NCBI RefSeq assembly: GCF_001202025.1
Contig: NZ_LGHS01000069.1
Location: 62,001-126,000, forward strand
DNA from: Pseudorhodobacter aquimaris
GTDB lineage: Bacteria > Pseudomonadota > Alphaproteobacteria > Rhodobacterales > Rhodobacteraceae
Direction: 5' to 3'
DNA length: 64,000 nucleotides
The first letter of the stretch is position 1; every line of letters starts with the position of its first letter. The notes beneath the pieces were generated by a model. The model had not been told where the DNA came from. It was given only the letters and a program-made list of their open reading frames with translations, and ran no database searches. Below, in pieces: positions 53,709-62,657 of this stretch. A program made the translations under genes and the position numbers.

Positions 53709-55054
53709 CACGGTGCCCCTCTGTTTTGGTCCCCTTGCGGTTTTACCCAAAACAGCAGAACCAGCCCGATCAGAAATAGCACGATCAATGGGGAAATGCC
53801 AAGTTGCTGGCTTTTGGTGATATCCGTCACCACCCCGATTGACAGGGGCGCGACAAAGGAGGTGGCCTTGCCCGCCAGTGCATACAGGCCAAAGGCTTCG
53901 GTCATGCGGGCAGGGTCGGCTTGATGGACCATCATCGTGCGGCTGGCCGATTGCAGCGCCCCCCCGCATGCGCCGATCAAAGCCCCCATGATATAAAACG
54001 CGATATCGGGCAGGGCGCTGCTGGCGGCAACGGGGATGCCGAAAACCGATGTGCGCGAAATCATCGCCACGCCGATTGCCACGCCGGTCAGCGCCAGAAC
54101 ACAACAGGCGATCACCGGCTTGGGGCCGAAACGGCTGTCTGCCTTGCCGCCCAGCCATGCGAATAGGGCACCGGAAAAGGCGGCGAGGATGCCAAAGATG
54201 CCCACGTCAATCACGCTCCACCCCAAGACGCCGACGGCATAGATGCCCCCGAACACATACATACCGTTCAAGGCGTCGCGGTAAGCCATCGAGCTGCCGA
54301 GAAAGGCGAACAGGCTGCGCCTTGCGGGCAGGCCCTTCAGGCTTTGAACCAGATCGGGCAGGGCGGTTCTGGCGGCGGCTGTGATGGACATTGCGGCGGG
54401 GCGGGCTGGTTCGCGCACCCAGAGGAAAAAGGGCAGCATGAAAACCGCGTACCAGAGTGCCGTGAACGGCCCGACGGCCCGCGTGCCTTCGCGTGCGGCG
54501 GCATCCAGCCCGAACAGCGGCGCGATGCCCAGCAGGGTCTTGCCTGTTGTCCCCTCAGCCAACAGTAACAGCATGATGATAAGCGAGAGCAACCCGCCCA
54601 GATATCCAAACGCCCAACCCGAGCCCGAGATCCGGCCGATCTCTTCTCGGGGGCCAAGGTCGTGCAGCATCGCATTGGAAAAGATGGTCGCAAACTCCAT
54701 CCCGATCAGCCCGAGCGCAAAAGAGCCCATAACAAAGAACAGGTTGAAATCATTCGGCGCGGCATACCAAAGCCCCCATGAACCCAGCACATAAAGCACG
54801 GAAAACAGCGCGATAAACCGCATCCGCCCGCCAGCCTTATCCGCGATCACCCCCAAGAGGGGCGCCATCAGCGCAATCACAAGCCCCGCCAGCCCGATCC
54901 CATAGCCCCAGACGGTTTGGGCGCGGCTGCCATCGCCCAACATATCCGCGATATAGGGCGCAAAGATAAAAGTGATCAGCAGGGTGCTATAGGGTTGGCT
55001 TGCCCAGTCGAAAAAGAACCAGCCCCAGATCCGTTTCTTTGTGCGCGTCATCAC
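53708..55054 (-). CDS. MFS transporter, UMF1 (Atg22-like) family
   Basis: The 448-residue membrane protein has about 12 helices and the Atg22/UMF1 N-terminus KRIWGWFFFDWASQPYSTLLITFIFAPYIADML. It also carries GLAGLVIALMAPLLGVIADKAGGRMR, GMEFATIFSNAMLHDLGPREEIGRISGSGWAFGYLGGLLSL and QSASRTMMVHQADPARMTEAFGLYALAGKATSF, a family signature. Substrates of bacterial UMF1 proteins are not settled; amino acid or peptide efflux is plausible. It overlaps mepA by one base and is upstream in the same leftward operon, which could mean export or recycling of wall peptides, but that is speculation. Confidence 0.9.
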   Translation of the reverse strand: MMTRTKKRIWGWFFFDWASQPYSTLLITFIFAPYIADMLGDGSRAQTVWGYGIGLAGLVIALMAPLLGVIADKAGGRMRFIALFSVLYVLGSWGLWYAAPNDFNLFFVMGSFALGLIGMEFATIFSNAMLHDLGPREEIGRISGSGWAFGYLGGLLSLIIMLLLLAEGTTGKTLLGIAPLFGLDAAAREGTRAVGPFTALWYAVFMLPFFLWVREPARPAAMSITAAARTALPDLVQSLKGLPARRSLFAFLGSSMAYRDALNGMYVFGGIYAVGVLGWSVIDVGIFGILAAFSGALFAWLGGKADSRFGPKPVIACCVLALTGVAIGVAMISRTSVFGIPVAASSALPDIAFYIMGALIGACGGALQSASRTMMVHQADPARMTEAFGLYALAGKATSFVAPLSIGVVTDITKSQQLGISPLIVLFLIGLVLLFWVKPQGDQNRGAP

Positions 55055-55112
55055 TGCCTCCTGCGTTGGGTGTGATCAAGCCCGAAACCGGCGGGCGGCG
55101 CAAGGGCGCGGT

Positions 55113-55646
55113 TCAGTCCTGCATCGGTGGCCAGGGCCGGTCGGCGTCGGCATCAATCCACGCCTGCACCCAATCGGGCAGGGTGGGGCTTTGCGCTGAT
55201 TGGCCGAGGGCTTCTAGCACCTTAGCGGGGGGCACGATCCCGGCCTTGGAGGTGATCGCGCAGCGCAGCATGACGTGGCTGGTGCAGTCGCCATCCTTCC
55301 ACATGCTTTGCTCTATATAGATAAAGCGCGCATCCCAACCGATACAACGGCTGTGCATTTCCACCCGCGCGAACAGCCGCACACGGCGGCGATAGCGCGT
55401 ACTGGCACCGGCAACCGTCATCCCCCAGCGGTTGGTCTTGAGCAGCTTATGCAGGCCGGTGCGTTCCCCCAAGGGAATACGGCCCATGTCATAAAGCGTC
55501 AGCGTGCGCCCGTTGTTCAGCTCCCACCACGGGTCGATATCTTGGGGCCAGCAACGGTGGTGGCTGATATGGGTGCCCAGAATAGGCAGAGGGGGAGCAT
55601 TGCGGAACTTCCACAGCTCTTTGTACATGCGCAGATAGGGATACAT
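55113..55646 (-). CDS. Acyl-CoA thioesterase, hotdog-fold (4HBT-type)
   Basis: The 177-residue protein has an N-terminal helix (MYPYLRMYKELWKFRN), then THISHHRCWPQDIDPWWELNNGRTLTLYDMGRI, the hotdog helix of thioesterases related to YbgC/PaaI and THEM6. It continues with RYRRRVRLFARVEMHSRCIGWDARFIYIEQSMW. The ELNNGR segment matches the alphaproteobacterial acyl-CoA thioesterase group. An ideal AGGAGG precedes the ATG at 55646. The substrate chain length is unknown. Confidence 0.82.
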   Translation of the reverse strand: MYPYLRMYKELWKFRNAPPLPILGTHISHHRCWPQDIDPWWELNNGRTLTLYDMGRIPLGERTGLHKLLKTNRWGMTVAGASTRYRRRVRLFARVEMHSRCIGWDARFIYIEQSMWKDGDCTSHVMLRCAITSKAGIVPPAKVLEALGQSAQSPTLPDWVQAWIDADADRPWPPMQD

Positions 55647-55775
55647 CGCGGCCTCCTTTTGTGGGTTGGTTGCCGCACTGCGGCGCATTGGTCAAGCACA
55701 ACCCAGCGGAAACGGTTGCCCTTTTTGCGCAAGCGGCTTACCTATCCACAATCCATAGTGGCCGGAGCCCCCTAA

Positions 55776-56063
55776 ATGACCTCTTTGTTCGAAATCCTGA
55801 TGCTGTTGCTGCAAGTCGCACAATTTTTCATCATCGCACATATCATCATGAGTTGGCTGATCAACTTTCAGGTGCTGAACCTGCGCCAGCCCTTGGTCGG
55901 CCAGATCTGGTACGGTTTGAACCGGATATTGGAACCTGCCTATTCGCGTATCCGGTCGGTCCTGCCACAAGGGTTGGGGCTTGACCTTGCGCCACTGGTC
56001 GCAATTCTGGCGATCTATGTGCTGCGCATTGTTCTGGTGAATAACGCCGCCATGTTTTATTGA
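55776..56063 (+). CDS. YggT family membrane protein
   Basis: The 95-residue inner-membrane protein has two hydrophobic segments (about 3-25 and 66-90) around a conserved central loop. The loop shows MSWLINFQVLNLRQPLVGQIWYGLNRILEPAYSRIRSVLPQGLGLDLAPLV, the YggT signature with the RP/EP.R..LP pattern. YggT proteins are linked to osmotic tolerance and, in Gram-positives, to cell-division protein placement. recQ starts 6 bases downstream and the two are very likely cotranscribed. Confidence 0.92.
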   Translation: MTSLFEILMLLLQVAQFFIIAHIIMSWLINFQVLNLRQPLVGQIWYGLNRILEPAYSRIRSVLPQGLGLDLAPLVAILAIYVLRIVLVNNAAMFY

Positions 56064-56069
56064 TCTCAA

Positions 56070-58115
56070 ATGACTGACCCTTCCGATCTTCTTGCCTCTG
56101 TTTTCGGGTTTTCCGAATTCCGGCCCGGTCAGGCCGAGATCGTCGAGGCCGTTCTGGCCGGTCAGAATACGCTGGCGATCATGCCAACGGGGGGCGGGAA
56201 ATCCCTGTGTTTCCAACTGCCCGCGCTGTGCCGCGAAGGGGTGACGGTTGTTATCTCGCCGCTAATTGCCCTGATGCGGGATCAGGTGCGCGCCCTTCGC
56301 GCGGCGGGGGTTGAGGCGGGCGCGCTGACCTCTGGTAACACCGATGAGGAAACCGAAGAGGTGTTCCGCGCGCTGGATGAGGGCCGCCTGAAGCTTTTGT
56401 ACCTTGCGCCGGAACGGCTTGCCTCGGGGGCGTCATTGCAGATGCTGCGCCGGATCGGGGTGTCCGCGATTGCGGTTGATGAGGCGCATTGTGTCAGCCA
56501 ATGGGGCCATGATTTCCGCCCTGATTACCTGCGTATCGGGGAGTTGCGCCGCACGCTGGATGTGCCGCTTGCCGCCTTTACCGCCACCGCGGATGAGGAA
56601 ACCCGTACCGAGATCATCACCCGGCTGTTTGATGGTCAGACGCCCTCGACATTTCTGCGGGGGTTTGACCGGCCCAATATCCATCTTGCATTTGCTGTCA
56701 AAGACAACCCGCGCAAGCAGATCCTGGCCTTTGCCGCCGGGCGCAAGGGGCAGTCGGGCATCGTGTATTGCGGCACGCGGGCCAAGACCGAAACACTGGC
56801 CCAGGCGCTGCGTGAGGCGGGGCATCTGGCCACCTCGTACCACGGTGGTATGGATGCCGAGGATCGCCGCACCACCGAGGCCCGTTTCCAACGTGAGGAC
56901 GGGTTGATCGTGGTGGCGACTGTGGCCTTCGGGATGGGGATCGACAAGCCCGATATCCGTTGGGTCGCCCATGCCGATCTGCCCAAATCCATCGAGGGCT
57001 ATTATCAAGAGATCGGTCGTGCGGGTCGTGATAGCGCCCCCGCAGAAACTTTGACGCTTTACGGACCCGATGATATCCGACTACGCCGCTCTCAGATTGA
57101 CGAGGGGCTTGCCCCGCCGGAGCGCAAGGACGCCGATCATGCCCGCCTGAATGCGCTTTTGGGTCTGGCCGAGGCGACGGGATGTCGGCGTCAGGTGTTG
57201 CTGGGGTATTTCGGCGAAACCTCAACCGCTTGTAAAAATTGTGATATCTGTGACCGGCCCGCCTTGGTGTTTGATGCGACCGAGGCCGTGCGCAAGGCGC
57301 TTTCGGCGATTTTGCGCACGGGCGAGACCTTTGGCGCGGGGCATCTGATCGATATACTGACCGGCAATTCCACCGAAAAAGTGCGCCAGCGCGGCCATGA
57401 CCAATTGCCAACCTTTGCCGTGGGCAAGGAGCTTTCCAAACCTGCGTGGGGTGCGGTTTTCCGTCAGATGATGGGGCGCGATCTGGTGCGTCCCGATACC
57501 GAACGCTATGGCGCGCTGCGCATGACCGATGCCGCGCGCCCGATTTTGCGTGGTGAGGAAAATATCACCCTGCGCAAGGATACGATCCAGTCGGCGGGCG
57601 CGCGCCCTGTGGTCAAGACGATGGTCTCGGAGGAGGATGCGCCGCTACTGTCCGCCCTCAAGGCCAAACGTCGCGCCTTGGCCGAGGCGGCCCGCGTACC
57701 GGCCTATGTGATCTTTCCCGACCGCACCCTGATCGAGATGGCCGAGAGCCGCCCTGCGAACCTTGACGATATGGCGCGGATCAACGGCATCGGCGCGAAA
57801 AAGCTGGAAAGCTATGGCTCTGCCTTTCTGGCGGTGATCACCGGCGCGCAAACTGCGCAGCTTCATCCGCAACGGATGCGCCTTGCGGGGCGGGACGCGG
57901 GCGCGGTTTTTGACCGGCTGGCACAGGTGCATCTGGATTTGCAGCGCGGGCCGGAGGGTATCGACAAGCCGCTTTCCTGTACCCAGACCACCCTGCGCCA
58001 TATCGCCGAACGCCGCCCGGCCACATTGGCCGAGATGGAGCGTATCCCCGGCATGGGCGCGCAAAAGGCTGAGCGTTTCGGCGCCGCATTTCTAACCGTT
58101 GTTGCGGGGGATTGA
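56070..58115 (+). CDS. recQ: ATP-dependent DNA helicase RecQ, with two HRDC domains
   Basis: The 3'-5' helicase acts in recombination and repair. The 681-residue protein has FGFSEFRPGQ, Walker A MPTGGGKS (38-45), DEAH box IAVDEAHCVSQWGHDFRPDY, GIVYCGTRAKTE and the RAGRDS motif. Four Zn-binding cysteines (CRRQVLLGYFGE...CKNCDIC) are followed by a winged helix. The C-terminus has two HRDC-like domains, one ending MARINGIGAKKLESYGSAFLAVI at about 560 and a second ending MERIPGMGAQKAERFGAAFLTVV at 655-679. E. coli RecQ has one; tandem HRDCs occur in some bacteria. yaaA follows. Confidence 0.95.
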   Translation: MTDPSDLLASVFGFSEFRPGQAEIVEAVLAGQNTLAIMPTGGGKSLCFQLPALCREGVTVVISPLIALMRDQVRALRAAGVEAGALTSGNTDEETEEVFRALDEGRLKLLYLAPERLASGASLQMLRRIGVSAIAVDEAHCVSQWGHDFRPDYLRIGELRRTLDVPLAAFTATADEETRTEIITRLFDGQTPSTFLRGFDRPNIHLAFAVKDNPRKQILAFAAGRKGQSGIVYCGTRAKTETLAQALREAGHLATSYHGGMDAEDRRTTEARFQREDGLIVVATVAFGMGIDKPDIRWVAHADLPKSIEGYYQEIGRAGRDSAPAETLTLYGPDDIRLRRSQIDEGLAPPERKDADHARLNALLGLAEATGCRRQVLLGYFGETSTACKNCDICDRPALVFDATEAVRKALSAILRTGETFGAGHLIDILTGNSTEKVRQRGHDQLPTFAVGKELSKPAWGAVFRQMMGRDLVRPDTERYGALRMTDAARPILRGEENITLRKDTIQSAGARPVVKTMVSEEDAPLLSALKAKRRALAEAARVPAYVIFPDRTLIEMAESRPANLDDMARINGIGAKKLESYGSAFLAVITGAQTAQLHPQRMRLAGRDAGAVFDRLAQVHLDLQRGPEGIDKPLSCTQTTLRHIAERRPATLAEMERIPGMGAQKAERFGAAFLTVVAGD

Positions 58116-58154
58116 CCTGGTGTTTTGCCCGCGCCCTACCGGAGGATCTTTGTT

Positions 58155-58916
58155 ATGCTGACTGTTATTTCCCCTGCCAAACGTCTGGATGACGGCGCAA
58201 CCCTGCCCGAAGGCATGACGACGACGGTGCCGCAATTCAGCGCCGATGCAAAGGTTCTGGCAGGCGTCGCGCAAGACCTTAACGCCGACGATCTGCGCAA
58301 GTTGATGCATATCTCGGCGTCTTTGGCGGATCTGAACGTCACCCGTTTTGCGCAGTTTGCCGATGCGGAAACGAAACCTGCCGCCTTGTTTTTTGCCGGT
58401 GATACCTATGCGGGGCTAGAGGCGAAAACCCTTGACGCCGATGCGCTACGTTGGGCGCAGGACCACCTGCGGATCCTGTCAGGGCTTTACGGGATGTTGC
58501 GCCCGCTGGATGCGATTGCGCCCTACCGGCTGGAAATGGGGAGCAAGCTGAAAAACCCGCGCGGCGCTGATCTTTATGCCTATTGGCGCGCCGAGATCGC
58601 GCCTGCGATCAACAAGCTTGCCGCGGATGTGCAGGCGCGCGCCTTGGTCAATTGCGCCTCGATCGAATATTTCGGCGCGGTGGATGTGGATGCGTTGACC
58701 ATCCCCGTCATCACGCCGACCTTCCTTGAGGAAAAGAACGGCGAGGCCAAGATCGTCAGCTTTTACGCCAAGAAAGCCCGCGGGGCGATGGCACGTTTCA
58801 TTGCGGAAAACCGTTTAACGGACCCCGAGGCGCTTTGTGATTTCAACACAGGTGGATATGCCTATGACAGGGCGCGGTCTTCGGCGCTGGCCCCTGTCTT
58901 TTTGCGCAGGGCATGA
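58155..58916 (+). CDS. yaaA: Peroxide stress protein YaaA (DUF328)
   Basis: The 253-residue cytoplasmic protein begins MLTVISPAKRLDDGATLPEG, the YaaA signature, and contains PAALFFAGDTYAGLEA, DHLRILSGLYGMLRPLDAIAPYRLEMGSKLKNPRGADLYAYW, CASIEYFGAVD and a C-terminal FNTGGYAYD segment. E. coli YaaA lowers intracellular iron under hydrogen peroxide stress and binds DNA. The start follows GGAGG. The Mn/Fe transporter genes lie immediately downstream behind metal-responsive boxes, which fits a shared theme of oxidative stress and metal control, though they are probably separate transcripts. Confidence 0.94.
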   Translation: MLTVISPAKRLDDGATLPEGMTTTVPQFSADAKVLAGVAQDLNADDLRKLMHISASLADLNVTRFAQFADAETKPAALFFAGDTYAGLEAKTLDADALRWAQDHLRILSGLYGMLRPLDAIAPYRLEMGSKLKNPRGADLYAYWRAEIAPAINKLAADVQARALVNCASIEYFGAVDVDALTIPVITPTFLEEKNGEAKIVSFYAKKARGAMARFIAENRLTDPEALCDFNTGGYAYDRARSSALAPVFLRRA

Positions 58917-58954
58917 GTATTCGCGCCTTAAGTCGGGGCGGCAAATAATTTGAG

Positions 58955-58973
58955 AATGATTATCAATATCATT
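58955..58973. promoter_or_regulatory. Fur-type box upstream of the metal transporter operon
   Basis: AATGAT (58955-58960) and ATCATT (58968-58973) are exact reverse complements flanking TATCAAT. The whole 19 bases, AATGATTATCAATATCATT, resemble the Fur-box consensus of repeated GATAAT/NATWAT hexamers. It lies 57-75 bases before the sitA ATG, in the promoter region. In Rhodobacterales the same-family regulators Mur/Fur and Irr control such genes, so the actual protein is not certain. Confidence 0.65.
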
Positions 58974-58979
58974 GACAGT

Positions 58980-58994
58980 TGCGAATGGTTCGCA
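58980..58994. promoter_or_regulatory. Second palindrome, Mur-like, upstream of the metal transporter operon
   Basis: TGCGAA (58980-58985) and TTCGCA (58989-58994) are exact reverse complements separated by TGG. It lies 7 bases after the Fur-type box and 36 bases before the sitA ATG. Short TGC-AA...TT-GCA palindromes resemble manganese-responsive Mur sites of alphaproteobacterial sit operons. Two stacked sites suggest control by two regulators or cooperative binding. The identity is inference. Confidence 0.5.
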
Positions 58995-59029
58995 TTATCT
59001 ATGGCCAAACACAAAGTGGAGCCAGAAGA

Positions 59030-59950
59030 ATGACAGTTTGCCGGAACCGACCCCTGACAAGTCTAATGATGCTTGGCGCGACCTGCCTTTTCGCGCTTTC
59101 GGCCAACGCGCAAGGCACGGATAAGCCGTTCAAGGTGGTGACCACTTTCACCATCCTGCAAGACATCGCGCAGAATGTGGCAGGCGATGCCGCCGAGGTG
59201 GTTTCCATCACCAAACCGGGCGCGGAAATCCACGGATATGAGCCGACACCGCAAGATATTGTAAAGGCGTCGGGCGCGGATCTGGTGCTTTATAACGGGA
59301 TGAACCTTGAGATCTGGTTCGAACAATTCATCGCCAACCTCGGGGATATGCCCTCTGCGGTTTTGACTGATGGTATCACGCCGATCTCGATTTCCGAGGG
59401 CGATTATGAGGGCAAGCCGAACCCGCATGGTTGGATGGGTTTGGATAATGCGATGGTCTATGTCGACAATATCCAACAGGCATTTGCCCGGCATGACCCC
59501 GAAAACGCCGAAACCTATGCCCTGAACGCCGAGAGCTACAAGCAACAGATCCGCGAGACGGTTGGCCCCTTGCGCGACCGTATTCTGGCACTGCCCGAGG
59601 AAAGCCGCTGGCTGGTCAGCTGCGAAGGGGCGTTCAGCTACTTGGCGCATGATTTTGGTTTGCAAGAGCTGTACCTCTGGCCGATCAACGCCGATCAGAC
59701 CGGCACCCCGCAACAGGTCCGCAAAGTGATTGACGGTGTGCGCGAACACAAGATCCCGGCGGTGTTTTGTGAAAGCACGGTCAATCAGGCCCCGGCCAAG
59801 CAGGTCGCGCGCGAAACCGGCGCGGAATATGGCGGGATGCTCTATGTTGACAGTCTGACCGAAGCTGATGGCGCGGTGCCGACCTATCTTGACCTCTTGC
59901 GTGTTGATGCCGAAACCCTTGCAGATGCGCTTGCACCGCAGACCGAGTAG
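59030..59950 (+). CDS. sitA: Manganese/iron ABC transporter substrate-binding protein (SitA-like)
   Basis: The periplasmic metal receptor is of cluster A-I. The 306-residue protein has a signal peptide ending ANA-QGT, then KVVTTFTILQDIAQNVAGD, the first metal ligand His in AEIHGYEPTPQDI, the second His in NPHGWMGLDNAMVYVDNI, a Glu in SCEGAFSYLAHDFGL and the Asp in EYGGMLYVDSLTEADG. That His-His-Glu-Asp set is typical of Mn/Fe (SitA/MntC/PsaA) rather than the His-rich loop Zn binder ZnuA. GGAG lies 8 bases before the ATG. It is first of the four-gene operon. Confidence 0.92.
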   Translation: MTVCRNRPLTSLMMLGATCLFALSANAQGTDKPFKVVTTFTILQDIAQNVAGDAAEVVSITKPGAEIHGYEPTPQDIVKASGADLVLYNGMNLEIWFEQFIANLGDMPSAVLTDGITPISISEGDYEGKPNPHGWMGLDNAMVYVDNIQQAFARHDPENAETYALNAESYKQQIRETVGPLRDRILALPEESRWLVSCEGAFSYLAHDFGLQELYLWPINADQTGTPQQVRKVIDGVREHKIPAVFCESTVNQAPAKQVARETGAEYGGMLYVDSLTEADGAVPTYLDLLRVDAETLADALAPQTE

Positions 59951-60001
59951 GTATTTGGTGTGAATATAAACGTCTCCAGCACTGCCCAGAAGGATCGCTT
60001 C

Positions 60002-60922
60002 ATGCTTGACCAATCGCCCCGGACGCCGCGCCCTGCCAGTTTTGGCGGGGCGTCGGGCGGCATTATGGTGCGTGATGTCACCGTGACCTATCGTAACGGT
60101 CATACCGCGCTTTATGACGCCAGTTTTGAGATTCCGCGCGGGACGATTACGGCGCTGGTCGGGGTGAACGGTGCGGGAAAATCGACGCTTTTCAAGGCGA
60201 TCATGGGGTTTGTGCCTGCTGCGCGTGGCGAAATCCGCCTGCTCGGTAAAACGGTCAAAGAGGCGCTTGCGGCCAATCTGGTTGCCTATGTTCCGCAATC
60301 CGAAGAAGTGGACTGGGCCTTTCCGGTTCTGGTTGAGGATGTGGTGATGATGGGGCGCTATGGGCATATGGGCTTTTTGCGCCGTGCCCGTGCCGCCGAT
60401 CACGCGGCGGTGGACCAAGCCCTTGACCGTGTCGGCATGCTCGATTTCCGCAAACGCCAGATCGGGGAGCTTTCTGGCGGGCAGCGCAAGCGCGTGTTTC
60501 TGGCACGCAGTCTGGCGCAGGATGGTCAGGTGATCTTGCTGGACGAACCCTTCACCGGCGTCGATGTGAAAACCGAGGAACAGATCATTACCCTCTTGCG
60601 TGAGCTGCGCGATGAGGGGCGGGTGATGTTGGTCTCGACCCATAACCTTGGTTCTGTGCCTGAATTTTGTGACCGCACGGTTCTGGTCAAAGGTACCGTG
60701 CTGGCTTTTGGCCCGACCGAAGAGACCTTTACCCGTGACAATCTGGAACATGCCTTTGGCGGTGTTTTGCGCCATTTCACCCTTGGTGCCGGTCAGCTGC
60801 ATGATGATGACGACCCGCGTGAGGTGACGGTGATTTCGGATGATGAACGCCCCTTCGTCCAATATGGCGCCAAACATCGTGCCCACGCCGGGCTGTCCAA
60901 GAAAACCGGAGGTGCCGCGTGA
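60002..60922 (+). CDS. sitB: Manganese/iron ABC transporter ATP-binding protein (SitB-like)
   Basis: The 306-residue ATPase energises the metal importer. Walker A is GVNGAGKST, the Q-loop is [12 protein letters not shown], the signature is [14 protein letters not shown], and Walker B is [13 protein letters not shown], followed by STHNL with the H-loop His. The N-terminus has a short extension before [17 protein letters not shown]; the ATG at 60002 follows AAGGAT by 7 bases. The C-terminal tail ([18 protein letters not shown]) is acidic and longer than in many ATPases. It overlaps sitC by 4 bases (GTGA). Confidence 0.94.
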   Translation: MLDQSPRTPRPASFGGASGGIMVRDVTVTYRNGHTALYDASFEIPRGTITALVGVNGAGKSTLFKAIMGFVPAARGEIRLLGKTVKEALAANLVAYVPQSEEVDWAFPVLVEDVVMMGRYGHMGFLRRARAADHAAVDQALDRVGMLDFRKRQIGELSGGQRKRVFLARSLAQDGQVILLDEPFTGVDVKTEEQIITLLRELRDEGRVMLVSTHNLGSVPEFCDRTVLVKGTVLAFGPTEETFTRDNLEHAFGGVLRHFTLGAGQLHDDDDPREVTVISDDERPFVQYGAKHRAHAGLSKKTGGAA

Positions 60923-61797
60923 TCGCCACCTTGTTGGAGCCATTCGGTTACAGCTATATGTTCAATGCGATGTGGGTCTCGGCGCTGGTTGGCGGGGTAT
61001 GCGCGTTTTTGTCGTGCTACCTTATGCTCAAAGGTTGGTCGCTGATCGGTGACGCGCTCAGCCATTCTGTCGTGCCGGGGGTTGCTGGGGCCTATATGCT
61101 GGGCCTGCCTTTTGCGCTTGGGGCGTTTTTGTCGGGCGGTTTGGCGGCGGGGGCGATGCTGTTTTTATCGGGTCGTTCGGGCCTTAAAATCGATGTGATC
61201 ATCGGCATCATTTTTACATCGTTTTTCGGTCTTGGGCTGTTCATGCTGTCATTATCGCCGGCCTCGATCTCGATCCAGACCATCATCATGGGCAATATCC
61301 TTGCCATCACGCCCGAGGATACGTTGCAACTGGCCATCATCGGCTTTGTCAGCCTTGCGGTGCTTTTGGCCAAGTGGAAGGATCTGATGGTGGTGTTTTT
61401 TGACGAAAACCATGCGCGCACCATCGGCTTGCGGCCTGATGTGTTGAAGGCGGTGTTTTTCCTGTTGCTCTCGGCCTCTATTGTGGCGGCGATGGTGACG
61501 GTGGGCGCGTTTCTGGTGATTGCCCTTGTGGTGACACCGGGGGCGACGGCCTATTTGCTCTGTGACCGTTTTCCGCGTTTGATCGTTTTGTCGGTGATCA
61601 TCGGCTCGGTCACCAGCTTTCTGGGCGCCTATGCCAGCTATTTTCTGGATGGGGCGACGGGGGGCGTGATCGTGACGCTGCAAACGGTGATCTTCCTGCT
61701 GGCCTTTGTGTTTGCGCCCAAACACGGGATGCGGGCGGCGCGGGCCAAGGCGCGGGCGGCCCTGCGCAAGGGCCCGATGGCGGAGGCACAGACATGA
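60919..61797 (+). CDS. sitC: Manganese/iron ABC transporter permease (SitC-like)
   Basis: The 292-residue membrane protein has about eight helices and the ABC-3 family signatures [70 protein letters not shown] and [27 protein letters not shown]-like stretches. It starts with GTG overlapping the sitB stop, and its stop overlaps sitD (ATGA). It pairs with SitD as the heterodimeric channel. Confidence 0.94.
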   Translation: MIATLLEPFGYSYMFNAMWVSALVGGVCAFLSCYLMLKGWSLIGDALSHSVVPGVAGAYMLGLPFALGAFLSGGLAAGAMLFLSGRSGLKIDVIIGIIFTSFFGLGLFMLSLSPASISIQTIIMGNILAITPEDTLQLAIIGFVSLAVLLAKWKDLMVVFFDENHARTIGLRPDVLKAVFFLLLSASIVAAMVTVGAFLVIALVVTPGATAYLLCDRFPRLIVLSVIIGSVTSFLGAYASYFLDGATGGVIVTLQTVIFLLAFVFAPKHGMRAARAKARAALRKGPMAEAQT

Positions 61798-62639
61798 TCG
61801 ACGCGTTGCTTTTGCCGTTCCAGTTTCCCTTTATGCAGAACGCCTTTTGGATTGCGCTTTTGGTCGCGCCACCCACGGCCTTGTTGTCATGCTTTTTGGT
61901 ATTGAAAGGCTGGGCGCTGATGGGCGATGCCGTCAGCCATGCGACGTTGCCGGGGATCGTGCTGGCGTGGATGCTGGGGTTGCCGTTGATCGTGGGGGCG
62001 TTTTCGGCGGGGATGCTTTGCGCGCTTGCCACCGGCTATTTGGCGGATAACGGGCGGGTGAAACAGGATACGGTCATGGGGGTGGTGTTCTCGGGGATGT
62101 TCGGCGTCGGGATCATTCTTTATACCTCGATCAGCACGAACGAGCATCTGGACCATATCCTTTTTGGCAACATGCTGGGCGTGGGGGCCAAGGACCTTTG
62201 GACATCGGGGGTGATCGGGGTGCTGGTTGCGGGGCTGTTGGTTTTGAAGTGGAAAGATCTGCTGCTCCATGCCTTTGACCCGGCACAGGCACAGGCCTCG
62301 GGGTTGCGGACGAACTGGTTGCATTATGGGTTGCTCAGCCTGTTGTCGCTGACCATCGTCTCGACGCTGTCATCGGTGGGGTTGATTTTGGCCGTGGCCT
62401 TGCTGATCACACCCGGCGCCATCGCCTTTTTGCTGGTGCGCAGTTTCGGGCAGATGATGATTGTTTCAGTGCTGGCCTGTCTGGGGTCGATGCTGGCTGG
62501 ATGCTATGCCAGCTTTTACCTTGATAGCGCGCCTGCCGCGACGATTGTGCTGATCTTGACCTTGGTGTTTATCATAGCCTTTGTGCGCAGGCTTTATATC
62601 ACGCATCAAACCTCACAGCGGATGGCCCCGCCCGTATAA
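61794..62639 (+). CDS. sitD: Manganese/iron ABC transporter permease (SitD-like)
   Basis: The 281-residue membrane protein has about eight helices and the ABC-3 motif QFPFMQNAFWIALLVAPPTALLSCFLVLKGWALMGDAVSHATLPGIVLAWMLGLPLIVGAF. HILFGNMLGVGAKDLW and SSVGLILAVALLITPGAIAFLL follow. It is the second permease of the Mn/Fe importer and the last gene of the operon. A GC-rich hairpin spans its stop codon. Confidence 0.94.
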   Translation: MIDALLLPFQFPFMQNAFWIALLVAPPTALLSCFLVLKGWALMGDAVSHATLPGIVLAWMLGLPLIVGAFSAGMLCALATGYLADNGRVKQDTVMGVVFSGMFGVGIILYTSISTNEHLDHILFGNMLGVGAKDLWTSGVIGVLVAGLLVLKWKDLLLHAFDPAQAQASGLRTNWLHYGLLSLLSLTIVSTLSSVGLILAVALLITPGAIAFLLVRSFGQMMIVSVLACLGSMLAGCYASFYLDSAPAATIVLILTLVFIIAFVRRLYITHQTSQRMAPPV

Positions 62640-62649
62640 GAGGCGGGGC
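62625..62649. terminator. GC-rich hairpin at the 3' end of sitD
   Basis: GCCCCGCC (62625-62632) pairs perfectly with GGCGGGGC (62642-62649) around a nine-base loop that includes the sitD stop codon. It lies between two convergent genes and could act on both strands. No T-run follows, so termination efficiency is uncertain. Confidence 0.4.
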
Positions 62650-62657
62650 GCGCAGGG

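Noticed and set aside
59063-60943. 626-codon open frame opposite sitA and sitB.
   Set aside because: Both forward genes have complete motifs and ribosome-binding sites; the antisense frame has none.
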